Assembly: GCF_042767895.1 (NCBI RefSeq)
Contig: NC_091570.1
Coordinates: forward strand, 26,907,539-26,940,054
Source: Penaeus vannamei
Lineage: Eukaryota > Arthropoda > Malacostraca > Decapoda > Penaeidae
DNA: 32,516 nucleotides
Reading direction: 5' to 3'
Positions 1 to 11,640 of this stretch are shown here, one piece after another. Position 1 is the stretch's first letter. Each line of letters begins with the position of its first letter. Both the position numbers and the translations under genes were made by a program. The notes beneath the pieces were generated by a model. That model searched no databases, was not told the origin of the DNA, and worked only from the letters and a program-made list of their open reading frames with translations.

Positions 1-184
1 TATCATTATTGTTATTATAATTATAAAAATAGTTATAATGATGAAAATGACAGTAATAATTAGCATAATAATCATTATAACTGCAATAATGATAATGCTA
101 ATAATGATAATCATGACGATAATGACTATAATGATGATAATCATAAGAATAATGAAAATAATGATGATAATAATAATCATAGAA

Positions 185-303
185 TCCATTTATAATGAAA
201 TAAAGGCTAAAACTAATACAATCCCAGAAGTCGAAAAACGGTAAAATCTAGCTTATTACAGCCTTTTCAGAGAAAGGTCGAAAAAAAAACCTTTTTCGCT
301 TTT
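185..303 (+). repeat. Satellite core, representative plus-strand copy
   Basis: The core runs from TCCATTTATAATG through two GTCGAAAA-type boxes to CTTTTTCGCTTTT. It stands out because it keeps CpG dinucleotides and a G/C-containing middle in a surround that is almost pure A/T. Its last part (CGAAAAA ... TTTTTCG) is a short inverted repeat that survives in most copies. Other near-complete plus copies are at about 1908-2028, 6275-6385, 7297-7416, 27898-28017, 30809-30914, 31380-31493 and 32028-32146. There is no coding potential or recognisable RNA gene in it. Confidence 0.75.
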
Positions 304-576
304 AAATGATAATGATGATGATCTTAACATTAATTCAGGTAATTATGATGATTTTCATGATAATTCCTTTATAATTAACAATAATGATAATTATGATTAT
401 AATGACAATAATAATAATGATAATAATAATAAAATGATAATTATAATGATGATTTTGATAATCATTTCAATAATAGCAATAATTAACTCTATTCAAATAA
501 TTTTCATACTAATAATGACAATAGAAATGATATCTATATCATTGTTATTATAATGAGTATTATTGTCATTCTTATT

Positions 577-1700
577 TCTAAAATTATCATTATTGTTATT
601 ATCATTATATAAATAGTAATAATGAAAATGACAGTAGTAATTAGCATAATAATAATTATAACTGCAATGATGGTAATGATAATAATAATAATCATGACGA
701 TAATGCCTATAATGATGAAAATCATATGAATAATGACAATAATTATGATAATATTGATAATAATAATCATAGAGTTAATTTATAATGAAATAAAGGCTAA
801 AACTATTAAAATCCCAAGTCGAAAAAACGGCAAAATCTATCTCTTGAGAGAAAAGTCGAAAAAAAACGCCTTTTCACTTTTAAATGGTAATTATTATGAT
901 TTTAACATTAACACAGGTAATTATGATGATTTTCATGATAATTCCTTTATTATTAACAATAATGGTGATAATTAGGATGACAATGACAATAATGATAATG
1001 GTAAAAAAATCATAATTATACTGATAGTTTTCATAATTGCTGCAGTAATAGCAATAATTAACTCTATTCTGATAATTTTCATACTAATAATGACAATAGA
1101 AATAATGATATATTATTATTATTGTTATTATAATAAGTATTATTGTCATTATTATTTCTAAAATTATCATTATTGTTATCATTATAAAAATAGTAATAAT
1201 GAAAATGACAGTAGTAATTAGCATAATAATAATTATAACTGCAATAATGGTAATGATAATAATAATAATCATGACGATAATGCCTATAATGATGAAAATC
1301 ATATGAATAATGACAATAATTATGATAATATTGATAATAATAATCATAGAGTTAATTTATAATGAAATAAAGGCTAAAACTATTAAAATCCCAAAAGTCG
1401 AAAAAACGGCAAAATCTAACTCTTGAGAGAAAGGTCGAAAAAAACGCTTTTTCGCTTTTAAATGGTAATTATGATGATTTTAACATTAATACAGGTAATT
1501 ATGATGATTTTCATGATAATTCCTTTATTATTAACAATAATGGTGATAATTAGGATGATAATGACAAGAATGATAATGGTAAAAAAATTATTATACTGAT
1601 AATTTTCATAATTGCTGCAGTAATAGCAATAATTAACTCTATTCTGATAATTTTCATACTAATTATGACAATAGAAATAATGATATATTATTATTATTGT
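577..1700 (+). repeat. Pair of highly similar adjacent satellite monomers
   Basis: The monomer beginning near 577 and the next, near 1150, read almost base for base alike, including unusual variants such as GTAGTAATTAGC, GATGAAAATCATATG and GAGTTAATTTATAATG that other monomers lack. The landmark GCAATRATGGTAATG lies at 664 and 1241, an offset of 577 bp. This is much closer than either is to the remaining monomers, so it looks like a recent local duplication of one unit. Confidence 0.75.
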
Positions 1701-2139
1701 TATTATAATAAGTATTATTGTCATTATTATTTCTAAAATTATCATTATTGTAATCATCATTATAAAAATAGTTATAATGAAAATGACAGTAATAATTAGC
1801 ATAATAATCATTATAGCTGCAATAATGATAATGATAATCATGACCATAATGACTATAATGATGATAATCATAAGAATAATATTGATAATGATAATAATAA
1901 TCAGAGAGTTCATTTATAATGAAATAAAGGCTAAAACTAATAAAATCCCAAAAGTCGAAAATACAGTAAAATATAGCGTATTACAGGCTTTTGAGAGAAA
2001 GGTCGAAAAAAACCGTTTTCGCTTTTAAATGATAATTATGATCATTTTAACACTAATTCAGGTAATTATAATGTTTTTCATGATAATTCCTTTGTTATTA
2101 ACAATAATGATGATAATTATGATGATAATGACAATAATA

Positions 2140-3660
2140 ATGATATGAACAATAAAATGATAATTATAATGATAATTTTGATAATTTCTGCAATAATAGC
2201 AATAATTTATTCTATTCTAATAATTTTCATAATGTTAAAATCATCATTATTTTCATTTAAAAGCGAAAAAGTTTTTTTTTTCGACCTTTCTCTGAAAAGG
2301 CTGTAATACGCTAGATTTTGCCAGTTTTTTTAACTTATGGGATTTTATTAGTTTTAGCCTTTATTTCATTAAAAATGGACTCTATGATTATTATTATCAT
2401 TATCATCATTATTCATATGATTATCATCATTATAGTCCTTATAGGTATGATTATCATTATTATCATTATCATTATTGCACTTATAATGATTATGCTAATT
2501 ATTACTGCCCTTTTCATCATTATAACTATTTTTATAATAATAACAATAATGATTTTTTTAGAAATAATAATGACAATAATACTCATTATAATAACGAAAA
2601 CACTGATATCATTATTATTTCTATTGTCATTATATATATTGTCTATTGTATGAAAATTATTAGAATAGAGTTAATTATTGCTATTATTGCAGTAATTATC
2701 AAAATAATAATGACAATAATACTCATTATAATAACGAAAACAATGATATCATTATTATTTCTATTGTCATTATATATATTGTCTATTGTATGAAAATTAT
2801 TAGAATAGAGTTAATTATTGCTATTATTGCAGTAATTATCAAAATTATCATTATAACTATCATTTTATTATTATTACTATTATTATTATTATTGTCATTA
2901 TAACCATAATTATCATCATTATTGTTAATAATGAAGGAATTATCATAAAAATCATCATAATTACCTGAATTAAAGATAAAATCTTCATAATTATAATTTA
3001 AAAGCGAAAAAAAAAATTTTCGACTTTTCTCTGAAAATTTCTGTAATACGGAAGATTTTGCCTTTTTTTTCGATTTTTGGAATTTTATTTGTTTTAGCCT
3101 TTATTTCATTATAAATGGACTCTATGACTATTATTATCATTCTCATTATTGCCATTATTTTATGATTATCATGATTATAGTCATTATCGTCATGATTATC
3201 ATTATTATCATTATCATTATCATTATTCCAGTTATAATGATTATTATGCTAATTATTACTGTCATTTTCATCATTATAACTATTTTTATAATGATGATAG
3301 CAATAATGATAATTTTATAAATGATAATGACAATAATACTCATTATAATAATACTTTTATTATTTCTATTGTCATTATTAGTATGAAAATTATTAGATTA
3401 GAGTTAATTATTGCTATTATTGAAGTAATTATCAAAACTCTCATTATAATTATCATTTTATTATTATTATCATTATCATCATCTTCATCATTATTGTTGT
3501 TAATAATAAAGGATTTATCGTGAAAAAAATTACCTGAATTAATGATAAAATCATCATAATTATAATTTAAAAGCGAAAAAGGGTTTCTTTCGATCTTTAT
3601 TACTGTCATTTTAATCATTATAACTATTTTTATAATGATAATAACATATTTTAGAAATAA
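2140..3660 (-). repeat. Inverted block of satellite monomers
   Basis: Here the core is read on the minus strand: copies at 2259-2382 and 2999-3122 run from AAAAGCGAAAAA to AAATGGACTCTATGA, and a third at about 3569-3598 is cut off within the core and joined directly to arm sequence. Plus-oriented cores resume at 3741. The block is therefore head-to-head with its neighbours on both sides, giving large inverted repeats within the array. Confidence 0.75.
2562..2841. repeat. 140-bp near-perfect tandem duplication
   Basis: Bases 2562-2701 and 2702-2841 are the same 140-bp sequence in direct orientation. The one difference I can see is C at 2603 against A at 2743 (AACACTGAT versus AACAATGAT). The match runs a few bases into the following sequence. 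Surrounding monomers are much more diverged, so this is a recent local event or an assembly duplication. Confidence 0.85.
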
Positions 3661-4906
3661 TAATGAAAATAATACACATTATAATAACAATAATAATCAT
3701 AAAAAGAATGATACTAATGATGATAATAATAATCATAGAGTCCATTTATAATGAAATAAAGCGAAAAGTAGTAAAATCCCAAAAGTCGAAAAAAAACGGC
3801 AAAATATAGCGTATTACAGCCTTTTGAGACAAACGTCGAAAAAAAACTTTTAAATGATAATTAGGATGATTTTAACATTAATTTAGGTAATTATGATGAT
3901 TTTCATGATAATTCCTTTATTATTAACAGTAATGATGGTTATCATGATAATGACAATAATAATGATAATTATAATGATAGTTTTGATAAATACTGCAATA
4001 ATAGCAATGATTAACTCTATTCTAATAATTTTCATACTAATAATGACAATAGAAACAATAATAACATCTTTACCATTGTCATTATAATTAATATTATTGT
4101 CATTATTATTTCTAAAATTATCATTATTATTATTATCATTATAAAAATAGTTATAATGCTGAAAATTACAATAATAATTTGCATAATAATTATTATAACT
4201 ACAATAATGATGATAATAATTAGCATTCAGTCCATTTATAATAAAATAAAGGCCAGAAATAATAAAATCTCAAAAGTCGAAAAAACGGAAAAATCTAGCG
4301 TACTTATAAACTTCGAAAAAAGCCTTTTTCGCTTTTTAATTGTAATTATGAGGATTTTAACATTAATTCAAGTATTTATGATGATTTTCATGATAATTCC
4401 TTTATTATTGACAATAATGATGATAATTATGATGATAATGAAAATGATAATGACAATAATAATGATAAAATCCTAATTATAATGATAAGTTTGATTATTA
4501 CTGCAATAATAGCAATAATTAACTCTATTCCAATAATTTTCATACTAATAATGGCAATAGAAATAATATCATTATCATTGTCATTATAATTATTATTATT
4601 GTCATTATTATTTCTAAAATGATCATTATTTCTATTATCATTATATAAGTAGTTATAATGATAAATATAGTAATAATAATTGGCATAATAATTATTATAA
4701 CCGCAATAATGATGATAATAATAGTCATAATCATGATGATAATGACTATAATGATAATAATCATGAAAATAATGACAGTAATAATAATAATGATAATAAT
4801 TATCATTCGGTCCATTTATAATGAAATAAAGGCCAGAAGTAATAAAATCCCAAAAGTCGAAAAACCTGTAAAATCTAGCGTATTCCTTTATTATTGACAG
4901 TAATGA

Positions 4907-5398
4907 TGTAGTATATCAGAAAGCAAGGTGGTAGGCGTGGCAAAGTTCATTCATTTATAAAAGATTATTATTTCTTATTTGATAGTAGAAGTTGATTATT
5001 TATCTTTTTCATATAAGTAAGATTTCCAGGAGGCTCCAGGTTACAAAAATTTATCTTGTATGGTAGTAAAAAGAAAAAAAAAGATATTAAGTCAAGATAC
5101 GTATATTTTCTTTAGAACTCTTCTCAAATCAGAAAAATATATTAGGATTTCCCCACACGCTTACAATAATTGTCGTGGGACAGGACAGGACTCGGACAAC
5201 AGTGGAAGCAGTAGTTGCCTTGCCTCGCTCCCTCTCTCTCTCTGGTTTGTCTTGGCGGAACGAGGGGTATATATACGGGTAATTCCCGCCACTTCCAAGA
5301 CGGCGCGGACTTGTTTGCCTACTCGTTTGCATACTCGAATTGGCGGACTGCGTCTTGAGTATTGTTACGGCGCTTTTTGCTTGTTCTTGTTCACTACA
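4907..5398. mobile_element. Probable solo LTR inserted in the satellite
   Basis: Satellite sequence breaks off after GACAGTAATGA and resumes at TTGATGATAATTATG, leaving 492 bp unrelated to the array. The insert starts TGTAGT and ends ACTACA, a perfect 6-bp inverted terminus of TG...CA type as in LTRs. The flanks ATGA/TTGA would be a 4-bp target duplication with one mismatch. If the ends are drawn at 4909 and 5399 instead, a perfect 5-bp TGATG duplication appears. The interior has no coding frame but has a TATATATA box at 5268-5275 in a locally GC-richer stretch, as in an LTR U3/R region. No second LTR or internal coding region is seen, so a solo LTR is the simplest reading. The family is not identified. 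Confidence 0.6.
5268..5275 (+). promoter_or_regulatory. TATA box of the solo LTR
   Basis: TATATATA is preceded by GAGGGG and followed by CGGGTAATTCCCG in the 3' third of the LTR-like insert. In LTR elements the promoter lies at the U3/R boundary, and this placement suits one reading toward the right. Whether it is active cannot be judged from sequence. Confidence 0.4.
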
Positions 5399-7640
5399 TT
5401 GATGATAATTATGATAATATTGACAATGATAATGACAATAATAATGATAAAATCATAATTATCATGATAATTTTGATAATTACAGCAATGATAGCAATAA
5501 TTAACTCTATTCCAATAATTTTCATACTAATAATGGCAATAGAAATAATATCATTATCATTGTCATTATAATTATCATTATTGTCATTATTTCTAAAATT
5601 ATCATTATTGCTATTATCATTATATAAATAGTTATAATGATAGAAATAGCAATAATAATTAGCATAATAATTATTATAAATGCAATAATGATGATAATCA
5701 TAATGATAATATGATGATAATGATTATAATGATAATAAGTATGAAAATAATGACAGCAATTATTTACAGTTATTATTTAGTCCATTTATAATGAAAAAGG
5801 CCAGAAGTAATAAAGTCCCAAAAGTCGAAAAAACGGTAATTATGATTATTTTCATGACAATTCCTTTATTATTGACAATAATGATCATTATGATGATAAT
5901 GACAATGATAATGACAACAATAATGATAAAATCATAAGTATAATGATCATTTTCATAATTACTGCAATAATAGCAATTACTAACTTTATTCCAATAATTT
6001 TCATACTAATAATGGCAATAGGAATAATAACATCATTATCATTGTCATTATAAAAATTATTGTCATTATTATTTCTAAAATTATCCTTATTGCTATTATC
6101 ATTATACAAATAGTTATGATAATAAAAATAGCAATAATAATTAGCATAATAATAATTCCAGTTATAATAACTGGAATAATGATGATAATAATGATGATAA
6201 TCATGATAATGACTATAATGATCATAATCATGAAAATAATGATAGTAATGATAATGATAATAATTATTATTCAGTCCATCTATTATGAAATAAAGGCTAG
6301 AAGTAATAAAATCCCATAAGTCGAAAAAAAATCTAGCGTATTACAGCCTTTAGAGAGAAAAGTCGAAAAAAACCCTTTTCGCTTATTAATGGTAATTATG
6401 AGGATTTTCATGATAATTCCTTTATTATTGACAATAATGATGATAATTATGATGATAATGACAGTGATAATGACAGTAATAATGATAAAATCATAATTAT
6501 CATGATAATTTTGATAATTACTGCAATAATAGCAACAATTAACAAATTATTTTCATACTAATAATGGCAATAGAAATAATAATATCATTATCATTGTCAT
6601 TATAAACAATATTATTGTCATTATTATTTCTAAAATTATCATTATTGCTGTTATCATTATATAAATAGTTATAATGATAAAAATAGCAATAATAATTAGC
6701 ATAATAATAAATATAACTACAATAAATGATGATAATAATAATGATAATCATTATGATAATGACTATAATGATAATAATCATGAAAGTAATGACAGTAATG
6801 ATAATAATCATGAAAGTAATGACAGTAATGATAATAATCATGACATTAATGACAGTAATGATAATAATGTTAATAATTATTATTCAGTCCATTTATAATG
6901 TAGCGTATTACAGCCTATTGAGAGAAACATCGAAAAAAAAAAACCTTTTTCGCTTTTAATGATAATTATGAGGATTTTAACAATTAATTCAGGTAATTAT
7001 GATGATTTTCATAATTCCTTTATTACTGATAATAATGATGATAATTATGATGATAATGACAATGATAATAACAATAATAATGATAAAATCCTGATTATAA
7101 TAATTTTGATAATTACTGCAATAATAGCAATAATTAACTCTATTTCAATAATCTTCAATCTAATAATGGCAATAGAAATAATAATATCATTATCATTGTC
7201 ATTATAAACATTATTATTGTCATTATTTCTAAAATTATCATTATTGCTATTATCATTATAAAATAGTTAATAATGATGATAATAATAATCATAGAGTCCA
7301 TTTATAATGAAATAAAGGAGAAAAGTAGTAAAATTCTAAAAGTCGAAAAAACGGCAAAATCTAGCGTATTACAGCCTTTTGAGAGAAACGTCGAGAATCC
7401 CCCCTTTTCGCTTTTAAATGATAATTATGATGATTTTAACATTAATTCACGTAATTATGATGATTTTCATGATAATTCCTTTATAATGATGATAATCATG
7501 ATGATAATGACAATAATAATGATAATAATGAGAAAAAGATAATTATAATGATAATTTTGATAATTACTGCAATACTAATTATTATTGTCATTATTTCTAA
7601 AATTATCATTATTGTTATTATCATTATAAAAATAGTTATA

Positions 7641-8236
7641 GCTAAATGATGCATTTGGAGCAATTTCAACCTCTACTTATCTTCGGAAGGCACTGTGACC
7701 TACGACATGCATAGATTATGCTATCTTCATCATCATAGTGAAATGCAACTCAAATATTTATCAACATGCTGTTTATCCAGAATGTCTCTGAATATCTTTT
7801 ACTAATACACTGATCTTGTTGCATGCTATCCAAGTACCATTCCTAAGGTCTTCTTCCCTATGTACCTTTATTTTATAATCTCATGACTTTATCTACACAT
7901 TTATTCATATAGCTATGTAGGATGTTTCACAACCTGTATGGCTTCTAGCAGAAATATCGGCTTCACCCGATTTTACAACACTGCTATCAGTCTTGCTTCA
8001 TATTTTTTTTTCACATCTGCATCTTCATCTACGTAGCCCAAATCTACATAGCCTCGATAATGCCTTCAAACGGCTCCAACCTCATCGTCCCCCACCATTA
8101 CATATCTTCTTTACTTACTTTATTTACTGGGAGAGGTACCCAAATTTTGATTTGCTGAGAGCACATCTCGGGTGCCACAGGGTGTCCTTGCCAATTTTGG
8201 TCTGAATCGATCCAGTGGACTGGGCATGTGAGAAAA
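7641..8236. other. Unique-looking DNA without a supported gene
   Basis: Just after the left satellite ends near 7640 the composition becomes ordinary mixed sequence. Short open frames exist on both strands (for example plus 7993-8205) but show no recognisable protein, no start context and no splice pattern. I see no RNA gene or terminal inverted repeat here. Confidence 0.5.
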
Positions 8237-8244
8237 CGCGCGCG

Positions 8245-8341
<97 letters not shown>
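8237..8341. repeat. (CG)n/(CA)n dinucleotide microsatellite
   Basis: A short alternating CGCGCGCGCACG lead-in is followed by roughly 46 uninterrupted CA units ending at 8341. All overlapping open frames of alternating Cys-Val or Thr-His are microsatellite translations. Alternating purine-pyrimidine DNA of this kind can adopt a Z conformation. Confidence 0.97.
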
Positions 8342-8343
<2 letters not shown>

Positions 8344-8458
8344 TTTTCGTATTATATAGACTTTGTGAATTTATTTTGTACAACTGCCTCTTCCAGGTGT
8401 GTCATTAAAAAAGATACTGAACAGTATTGCGTGTGTGTATGTACTAACACAGAATGAT

Positions 8459-8563
8459 TTTTTATTATTATTATTTTATATATTTATTGTTATTATTATT
8501 ATTATTATTATTATTTTATATATTTATTGTTATTATTATTATTATTATTATTTTATATATTTA

Positions 8564-8609
<46 letters not shown>

Positions 8610-8632
8610 CATTATTATTATTATTATTGCTA
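8459..8632. repeat. (TTA)n microsatellite with embedded minisatellite unit
   Basis: TTATTA repeats are interrupted three times by the same 16-base unit TTTTATATATTTATTG, at 8474-8489, 8514-8529 and 8551-8566 (spacing 40 and 37 bp). The tract ends in pure TTA repeats to 8632. The compound unit shows a 37-40-bp block expanding inside a trinucleotide tract. Confidence 0.9.
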
Positions 8633-8657
8633 GATGATGGCTCCCTGCACGTGCCCC

Positions 8658-8801
8658 ATGATGATGTCCTCCACAAACAGGATTAAGAAAAAAAGTAAGA
8701 AACAGGAAGCTCTGAAGTTGGCTTCAGAAAGAAACCATCTTAGAGAAATGGACCCAGAGCTGCATCAGAAAATGTTAGAATTGTTAGAACATGCGAAGTA
8801 G
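8658..8801 (+). CDS. Short Lys/Glu-rich frame, possible transposon accessory remnant
   Basis: An open frame of 47 codons starts at a run of Met codons and reads basic then amphipathic: NRIKKKSKKQEALKL early, then EMDPELHQKMLELLEHAK at the end before TAG. This resembles in style the charged helical C-terminus of Myb/SANT-like or MADF-like proteins that accompany Harbinger transposases, and a HARBI1-like remnant lies about 1 kb downstream on the opposite strand. No DNA-binding domain is visible because the upstream sequence is a TTA microsatellite. The family link is inference from style and position only. Confidence 0.25.
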   Translation: MMMSSTNRIKKKSKKQEALKLASERNHLREMDPELHQKMLELLEHAK

Positions 8802-8927
8802 CTCATGACATCTTATTATGCAAGCAAGAACTAAAAACTAAAACTAAAAATGAGGCTTGCACTTGAGAAACATCAAAAAGAGATGTCATATCTTCATCTT
8901 CCTTGCTTCCAGTAATGTCTCTTTCAG

Positions 8928-9600
8928 TTATTTATTCCTGTACCTTTTCCTTACACCTTCCACATAGTTTTCCCCAACTACTAAACTCAATGTGCAAGCA
9001 TATACATTACTATATAATAATGTAGTCATAACCACACAATGTGTGATATCAAACATTATGTTTCATAAAAAATATATATATATTAATCGACCATTACATT
9101 TGGCTAACAAAAAATAATAAACTAGAAAAAAAACATTGGTTTTTGTTTGACGTTTTACATTAGTTTCAATATAATCTTTGAATAGTCTTCAAATAGAATG
9201 ATGTTACAAATGGTAACTTTGTTGGAGATGACATGTCAGTGGAAAAACCTCTAGTGAGATTGTTTAATTATTTATTCCTGTACTTTATCCCTCTGCTTTC
9301 CACACGGCCTTCTCCTACTACTAAACTTGATGTACAATATACAACAATGTCATAACTACACATTATGTGTGACATTAAACATTAGGCTTCTTTTTTTAAA
9401 ATACATTTACCGACCATGACAGTTGGCTAACAAAAGATAAACTAGAAAAAACAAGTTTTTCATTGACATAATACATTTGTTTCAATATAATCTTTAAATA
9501 ATCTTGAATTAAAATGATGCTACAAATGGTAGTTTTGATGGAGATGACATGTCAGAGGAAAAGCACTTGAGAGACTTTGGAATAGTGAGAGACGGAATAT
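8928..9600. repeat. Tandem duplication with a 340-bp unit
   Basis: The block from 8928 (TTATTTATTCCTGTAC) repeats from 9268 in direct orientation. Shared landmarks include ACTACTAAACT, TGTGTGA, TTGGCTAACAAAA, AAACTAGAAAAAA, TTTCAATATAATCTTT and GGAGATGACATGTCAG. Copies differ by scattered substitutions and small indels, so the duplication is old. It lies between the short Lys-rich frame and the HARBI1-like remnant and may be part of the same dead transposon. Confidence 0.85.
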
Positions 9601-9734
9601 TGAATTGCTTTAGAACATGTACCGAGGAGGGATACAGGGTGTGCTGGAAGGATACTGAGAATGGAGGAGCTGCCAAGCAAGAGAATGAAACTCCTAACAG
9701 GAGATCCCAAATACATTTCAGAACACACTGTTGA

Positions 9735-10275
9735 TTATATTTGCCCTCTTTTTCTGCCCAACATTCGTATTTGTGCATTTTCATTAACTACTTCCTGATC
9801 ACATTCATTGCCATTACCACCACCATCTTTATCACCATCATGGTTTTCCAAACCACTACAAATTGTGGCCATGGTTATGTCCAAACTAGTCCGCATAGGT
9901 ATAGCGAGACAACGGAATCCTTTTATTTGAGGACTCCAAATGCTCGTTCAATGGGATTGCGGGTTCTTGAATGAGCCAAATTATACCTTATTTCATTTTG
10001 CAATCAGGGATTGAGAACTGGAGTCATTAAAAATTTGCAAATTGGTTATGCAGATTCCCCAAGCAGATGGCCATCATAATCTGCCTGCATTAGAGCATAC
10101 AAGACACTATTTCTGAATATTCTACTATCATTTCACTGACCTTAACCACCAACAAACTATAATATAAAAAATCAAGTCTGAGCCACGCAATGCTTGTACA
10201 TTTAATGAAAAATAACCCTTTGTGTATCAGTACTTTTCCCGTGATTGAATGACATTTTCTTGCTTTCATGTGTTA
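9735..10275 (-). pseudogene. HARBI1-like (PIF/Harbinger) transposase, C-terminal remnant
   Basis: Read on the minus strand, in order but across several frames: KGYFSLNVQA (near 10220-10190), DSRIFRNSVLYALMQ, DYDGHLLGES, PICKFLMTPVLNP, IRYNLAHSRTRNPIERAFG (near 9985-9925), then an acidic, Asn/Gly-rich tail ending GRKRGQI at a TAA at 9735-9737. These are the hallmarks of the DDE-type PIF/Harbinger nuclease, including the Asp of DGHLLG and the Glu of the NPIERAFG motif. At least two frameshifts and several stops (for example after ERAFGVLK, and TGA/TAG/TAG near 10130) break it. The N-terminal part with the first catalytic Asp is not recognisable upstream. Dead transposon gene; family call is confident, exact borders are not. 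Confidence 0.8.
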
Positions 10276-10771
10276 CAAATTAGTAACACATTTGTGTATA
10301 ACATGATATAGGAATCACATTGCAATTTTAAAATCTATGAAAATCACAATTCATTATAAGATAACGTAAACACGTAGCCTCTTCAAGACCATCAATGTTC
10401 CAGTCGAGAGCTCAAAACATTAGCTGTATTCCTGCTGCCCCCAGGCGAGTAATTTTGATTTAAGTTGTTATTTTGATTGTAGGGATAATTTTCTTTTCAC
10501 CAGTGTTACCATAAGTGTTTTGATGATGGCATGTTTACTACGGGCTATAGAAGCATCTGTCATGCTACACCACTCTACAATGAGGCGTTGCTAATGATTT
10601 CCTTGTAGCTCTGCAGTTCACTATTTTATATCAGGTATTGTAAAATGGTTAATTTTTAATTCCTTTCTTGCAGTATGAAGTGAGGCTATTACAGAGATAA
10701 CATTATCGTCTTCTCTCGAGGTTAATAATTAAGCTTAGGTTATGTTAGGTAAGGTAATATAACATAGGGTA
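10276..10771. other. AT-rich intergenic DNA with short TTAGG-like patch
   Basis: No gene is supported. Near 10733-10755 the sequence CTTAGGTTATGTTAGGTAAGG carries degenerate TTAGG units on the plus strand, opposite to the CCTAA tract at 11641-11810. The left part may be the eroded 5' part of the transposase copy, but I could not match it. Confidence 0.4.
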
Positions 10772-10838
10772 ATATATATATATTATCTATCTATCTATCT
10801 ATATAAATCTATCTATATACATTATACTTATATTAAAC

Positions 10839-10903
<65 letters not shown>

Positions 10904-10950
10904 TATATCATATATTTATATATATTATATATTATATATATATATATACA

Positions 10951-10997
<47 letters not shown>

Positions 10998-11060
10998 CAT
11001 TATATATATTCTATTCTATTCTATTATATTATATTATATATATGTAAGTATATATATAAA
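10772..11060. repeat. Long interrupted (TA)n with TATC and TATTC patches
   Basis: Alternating TA dominates, with (CTAT)n at about 10785-10803, pure TA of about 60 bp near 10845-10900, further TA tracts to about 11000, and a TATTC/TATTA patch near 11010-11035. Such tracts extrude cruciforms readily and are often unstable or misassembled. Confidence 0.95.
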
Positions 11061-11464
11061 TTCCTGCCATGTGCCAAAAATATATATTCATTCTACACGG
11101 CTATATAACGTCAAGGTAAATAATTGAGGAATACCACCATTCATGCCAATAGGACAATACTGAAAGTTTATTAAAGGATTTTTTCTCCCCTTAGTGCACA
11201 ATGTTATGTATTGCCATCTGTAACTGTCACTGAATATTTATTTAATGACGTACATTTTCGTATAATTTTATACTGATATTGAGTCCCTGTACATATATGA
11301 TGAATGCACATGTGAAGATGTCAAAATCATTCTAGATACAGGATGAATGCGCATGTGAAAATGTCAATATCATTCCTATATAAGCATTTTCTTTTCTTTT
11401 TTCTGGCTTTTATTGCGGCAATGGAATGCACACAAATATCAACTCAGAGTCCAGGTGGTCCTCA
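11061..11464. other. Unique-looking DNA with a short direct repeat
   Basis: No gene is recognised. A 34-bp sequence starting GATGAATGCACATGTGAAG at 11299 recurs at 11342 as GATGAATGCGCATGTGAAA, in tandem with a 43-bp period and a few substitutions. Confidence 0.5.
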
Positions 11465-11615
11465 AGTAGAGCAGTAATAATTACTTTTATTATTATTTCT
11501 GTTATCATTGTCGTTATTATTATTAGGAAAATCATTAGAATAGTGTTGATTATTGCTATTATTGCAATTATTAGGCAAATCATCATTATAATTATCATTG
11601 TATAATTATTATCAC
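11465..11615 (-). repeat. Dispersed fragment of the ATAATG satellite
   Basis: The stretch holding TTAGAATAGTGTTGATTATT, GCTATTATTGCAATTATTA and ATCATCATTATAATTATCAT matches the minus-oriented arm of the satellite (compare 2663-2860), but the core is absent. It shows that arm pieces of this family exist away from the two main arrays. Confidence 0.6.
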
Positions 11616-11640
11616 AATTATTGTCCTAATTACTCTCATA

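Larger units (their letters stand above)
1..7640. repeat. ATAATG-rich satellite array, left block
   Basis: Degenerate A/T-rich DNA built from ATAATG, AATAATG and their complements is organised into monomers. Each monomer has a T-rich arm, a short loop near TATAAATAG, an A-rich arm complementary to the first, then a conserved core of about 120 bp with CpG-containing boxes (GTCGAAAAAACGG, TAGCGTATTACAGCC, TTTTTCGCTTTT), then a second AT-rich half. Plus-strand cores begin near 185, 775, 1352, 1908, 3741, 4231, 4811, 5781, 6275, 6888 and 7297. Typical spacing is 480-615 bp. Cores at 4811, 5781 and 6888 carry internal deletions. All open frames here are Ile/Met/Asn-rich by-products of the repeat. 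I do not recognise a named family. That the array is tandem is seen directly; calling it a satellite is inference. Confidence 0.85.

Noticed and set aside
38..7542. Many Ile/Met-rich small frames that look like membrane peptides
   Set aside because: They are translations of ATAATGATA repeats, appear in both strands and every monomer, and shift frame freely between copies.
8098..8457. Alternating Cys-Val and Thr-His frames
   Set aside because: (CA)n microsatellite.
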